Assembly (NCBI GenBank): GCA_030453435.1
Contig: JAKDKI010000133.1
Span: forward strand, 1-6,455
Direction of reading: 5' to 3'
From: Kocuria sp.
Lineage (GTDB): Bacteria; Actinomycetota; Actinomycetes; Actinomycetales; Micrococcaceae
Length of the DNA: 6,455 bases
Shown here in pieces: positions 5,961-6,455 of this stretch. A program made the translations under genes and the position numbers. The notes beneath the pieces were generated by a model, which was not told where the DNA came from, did no database searches, and was given only the letters and a program-made list of their open reading frames with translations. Each line of letters begins with the position of its first letter. Positions within the stretch are counted from its first letter, which is position 1.

Positions 5961-5993
5961 GAGTCCCGCCCCGCGATCTGCGGTGCGGGACTC
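5961..5993 (+). terminator. Terminator-like hairpin after the DsrE-family gene
   Basis: GAGTCCCGC (5961-5969) pairs perfectly with GCGGGACTC (5985-5993); after one C/T mismatch, four more pairs CCGC/GCGG (5971-5974 with 5980-5983) close a GATCT loop. It starts 17 bases after the stop at 5944. The tail has only a weak T content (GTCCGTT), as is common for actinobacterial hairpin terminators. Confidence 0.65.
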
Positions 5994-6010
5994 GTCCGTT
6001 GAGGGGCACC

Positions 6011-6016
6011 TACGCT
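6011..6016 (+). promoter_or_regulatory. Candidate -10 box for a leaderless message starting at 6023
   Basis: TACGCT fits TANNNT and stands 6 bases before the ATG at 6023, while no Shine-Dalgarno occurs at a useful distance (the only purine run, GAGGGG at 6001-6006, is 16 bases away). This is the layout of leaderless actinobacterial genes. No good -35 is seen. Confidence 0.4.
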
Positions 6017-6022
6017 TGATGC

Positions 6023-6229
6023 ATGGGCGCGTGGGAAACCGAAACGGGTGTAGTGAAGCTGCCGGACGGGCGAGTTGTGCGCGGGACTGGAGCGCGGCGT
6101 CGTCGACCGGGGGTGGCCGCCGACGACGCTCTGGCATGGGCCCGCGCGCACTATCACCCGCGTGCCGTGGAGACTCGCGGTCAGAAGCGATGGCTCAGGG
6201 ATGCCGCGAGGTCGGTGCACAGCGGATGA
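6023..6229 (+). CDS. Microprotein resembling a protein-tyrosine-phosphatase-like protein with its catalytic core missing
   Basis: A 68-residue reading frame. From memory of an actinobacterial protein-tyrosine-phosphatase-like family (about 145 residues), residues 1-25 ('GVVKLPDGRVVRG') match the family's N-terminus, which reads like GVLRLPSGRLVRG. Residues 30-58 ('GVAADDALAWARAHYHP', then 'RAVETRGQKRW') match its C-terminus, which reads like GV..AEAVAYVREHYDPRAVETP.QRRY. The middle of the family, with the Cys-x5-Arg phosphate loop, is absent: there is no Cys at all in this protein, so it cannot be a Cys-dependent phosphatase. The frame is intact across the join. The ATG has a TACGCT box 6 bases before it and the stop overlaps the next start (ATGA), which supports real translation. 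It may be a decaying remnant kept for coupling, or a functional small protein. The identification needs a search to confirm. Confidence 0.55.
   Translation: MGAWETETGVVKLPDGRVVRGTGARRRRPGVAADDALAWARAHYHPRAVETRGQKRWLRDAARSVHSG
6097..6129. repeat. Inverted repeat GCGTCGTCG-N15-CGACGACGC at the putative deletion join
   Basis: Two perfect 9-base complementary arms (6097-6105 and 6121-6129) flank 15 bases inside the small reading frame, exactly where the phosphatase-like N- and C-terminal segments meet. Short inverted repeats can promote deletion by slippage, or the repeat may just reflect Arg and Asp codons in GC-rich DNA. Confidence 0.5.
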
Positions 6230-6455
6230 ATGGTCTTGATCGACGCCTACTCCTGTCGCTACCGATCCTCACCTCGGCGCTGGTCATCGCCTGGCTGCTG
6301 TCTCCCCGCTTCATGGATGGTCTGATCTGTGTCCTCGTGACCGTGATCGGAGCTGCGCGGAGCCTGTTGCGTCGCGATTCATGGACCCGCGCGGACGAAC
6401 TGACCACGCTGCGGCTCGGATTCATCGTGATCGTCACGGCGTTGTTCCTGGCCGA
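6226..6455 (+). CDS. Membrane protein resembling the N-terminus of a CDP-alcohol phosphatidyltransferase (3' partial)
   Basis: An open frame of 76 codons runs off the right edge. ATG at 6226 overlaps the preceding stop (ATGA), so it is translationally coupled to the microprotein; only a distant GAGG (6208-6211) is seen as ribosome site. Two hydrophobic segments lie at about residues 8-26 ('LLLSLPILTSALVIAWLL') and 30-46, then a basic 'RSLLRRDSW', then 'TRADELTTLRLGFIVIVTAL' (54-73). The T-x-A-D-x-x-T-x-x-R pattern before a membrane helix resembles the opening of actinobacterial CDP-alcohol phosphatidyltransferases that carry two extra N-terminal helices. The diagnostic Asp-Gly/Ala-Arg/Asp/Asp motif would come just after the window edge, so this call is tentative; it could be another membrane protein. 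Confidence 0.55.
   Translation, partial: MNGLDRRLLLSLPILTSALVIAWLLSPRFMDGLICVLVTVIGAARSLLRRDSWTRADELTTLRLGFIVIVTALFLA

Noticed and set aside
6227..6229. Possibility that the small frame at 6023 is a frameshifted full-length phosphatase gene
   Set aside because: Both phosphatase-like ends are in one continuous frame with too few bases between them for the missing core, so a deletion, not a frameshift, is required.
1..6455. CRISPR arrays, tRNA or rRNA genes, insertion sequences, prophage parts
   Set aside because: No regularly spaced repeats, cloverleaf-like or rRNA-like sequence, transposase motif or terminal inverted repeats were seen on either strand by reading.

Overview
This GC-rich window looks actinobacterial (Actinomycetota, probably Micrococcales-like). 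The grounds are the GC-rich third codon positions, GTG starts, likely leaderless starts, and the protein families present. The organism cannot be named from the sequence alone. Every gene call rests on motif recognition by eye; no search was run.

Left part (1-4763): an accessory biosynthetic locus. On the + strand is the C-terminal end of a very large non-ribosomal peptide synthetase, with the hexapeptide-repeat terminal domain typical of the Pls/PosA type (the type that includes epsilon-poly-lysine synthetase). It is translationally coupled through a GTGA overlap to a multi-pass membrane protein of the heparan-alpha-glucosaminide N-acetyltransferase/DUF418-like class. Converging on these, on the - strand, lie a YbdK/GCS2-type carboxylate-amine (glutamate-cysteine-like) ligase, a type II thioesterase and an Sfp-type phosphopantetheinyl transferase. 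The two transcription units meet tail to tail on one shared CTAG, which holds both stop codons. The transferase would load the synthetase's carrier domain, the thioesterase would clear mis-primed carrier, and the membrane acyltransferase and ligase are candidate tailoring or precursor enzymes. The adenylation domain lies outside the window, so the product is unknown.

Middle (4764-4960): a divergent regulatory gap with an AT-rich promoter-like island and two inverted repeats. It separates the ligase from a CDP-alcohol phosphatidyltransferase (4961-5509) read to the right.

Right part (5510-6455): a compact regulatory gap with a promoter-like sequence, a dyad and a hairpin that would hide the ribosome binding site. 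It leads into a small DsrE-family protein carrying two CxxC motifs. A strong terminator-like hairpin follows. Next comes a 68-codon reading frame that resembles the two ends of an actinobacterial protein-tyrosine-phosphatase-like family with the catalytic middle missing. Its stop overlaps (ATGA) the start of a membrane protein, cut by the window edge, that resembles the N-terminus of a second CDP-alcohol phosphatidyltransferase. The two most interesting items are the NRPS locus with its unusual partners and the core-deleted phosphatase-like microprotein.
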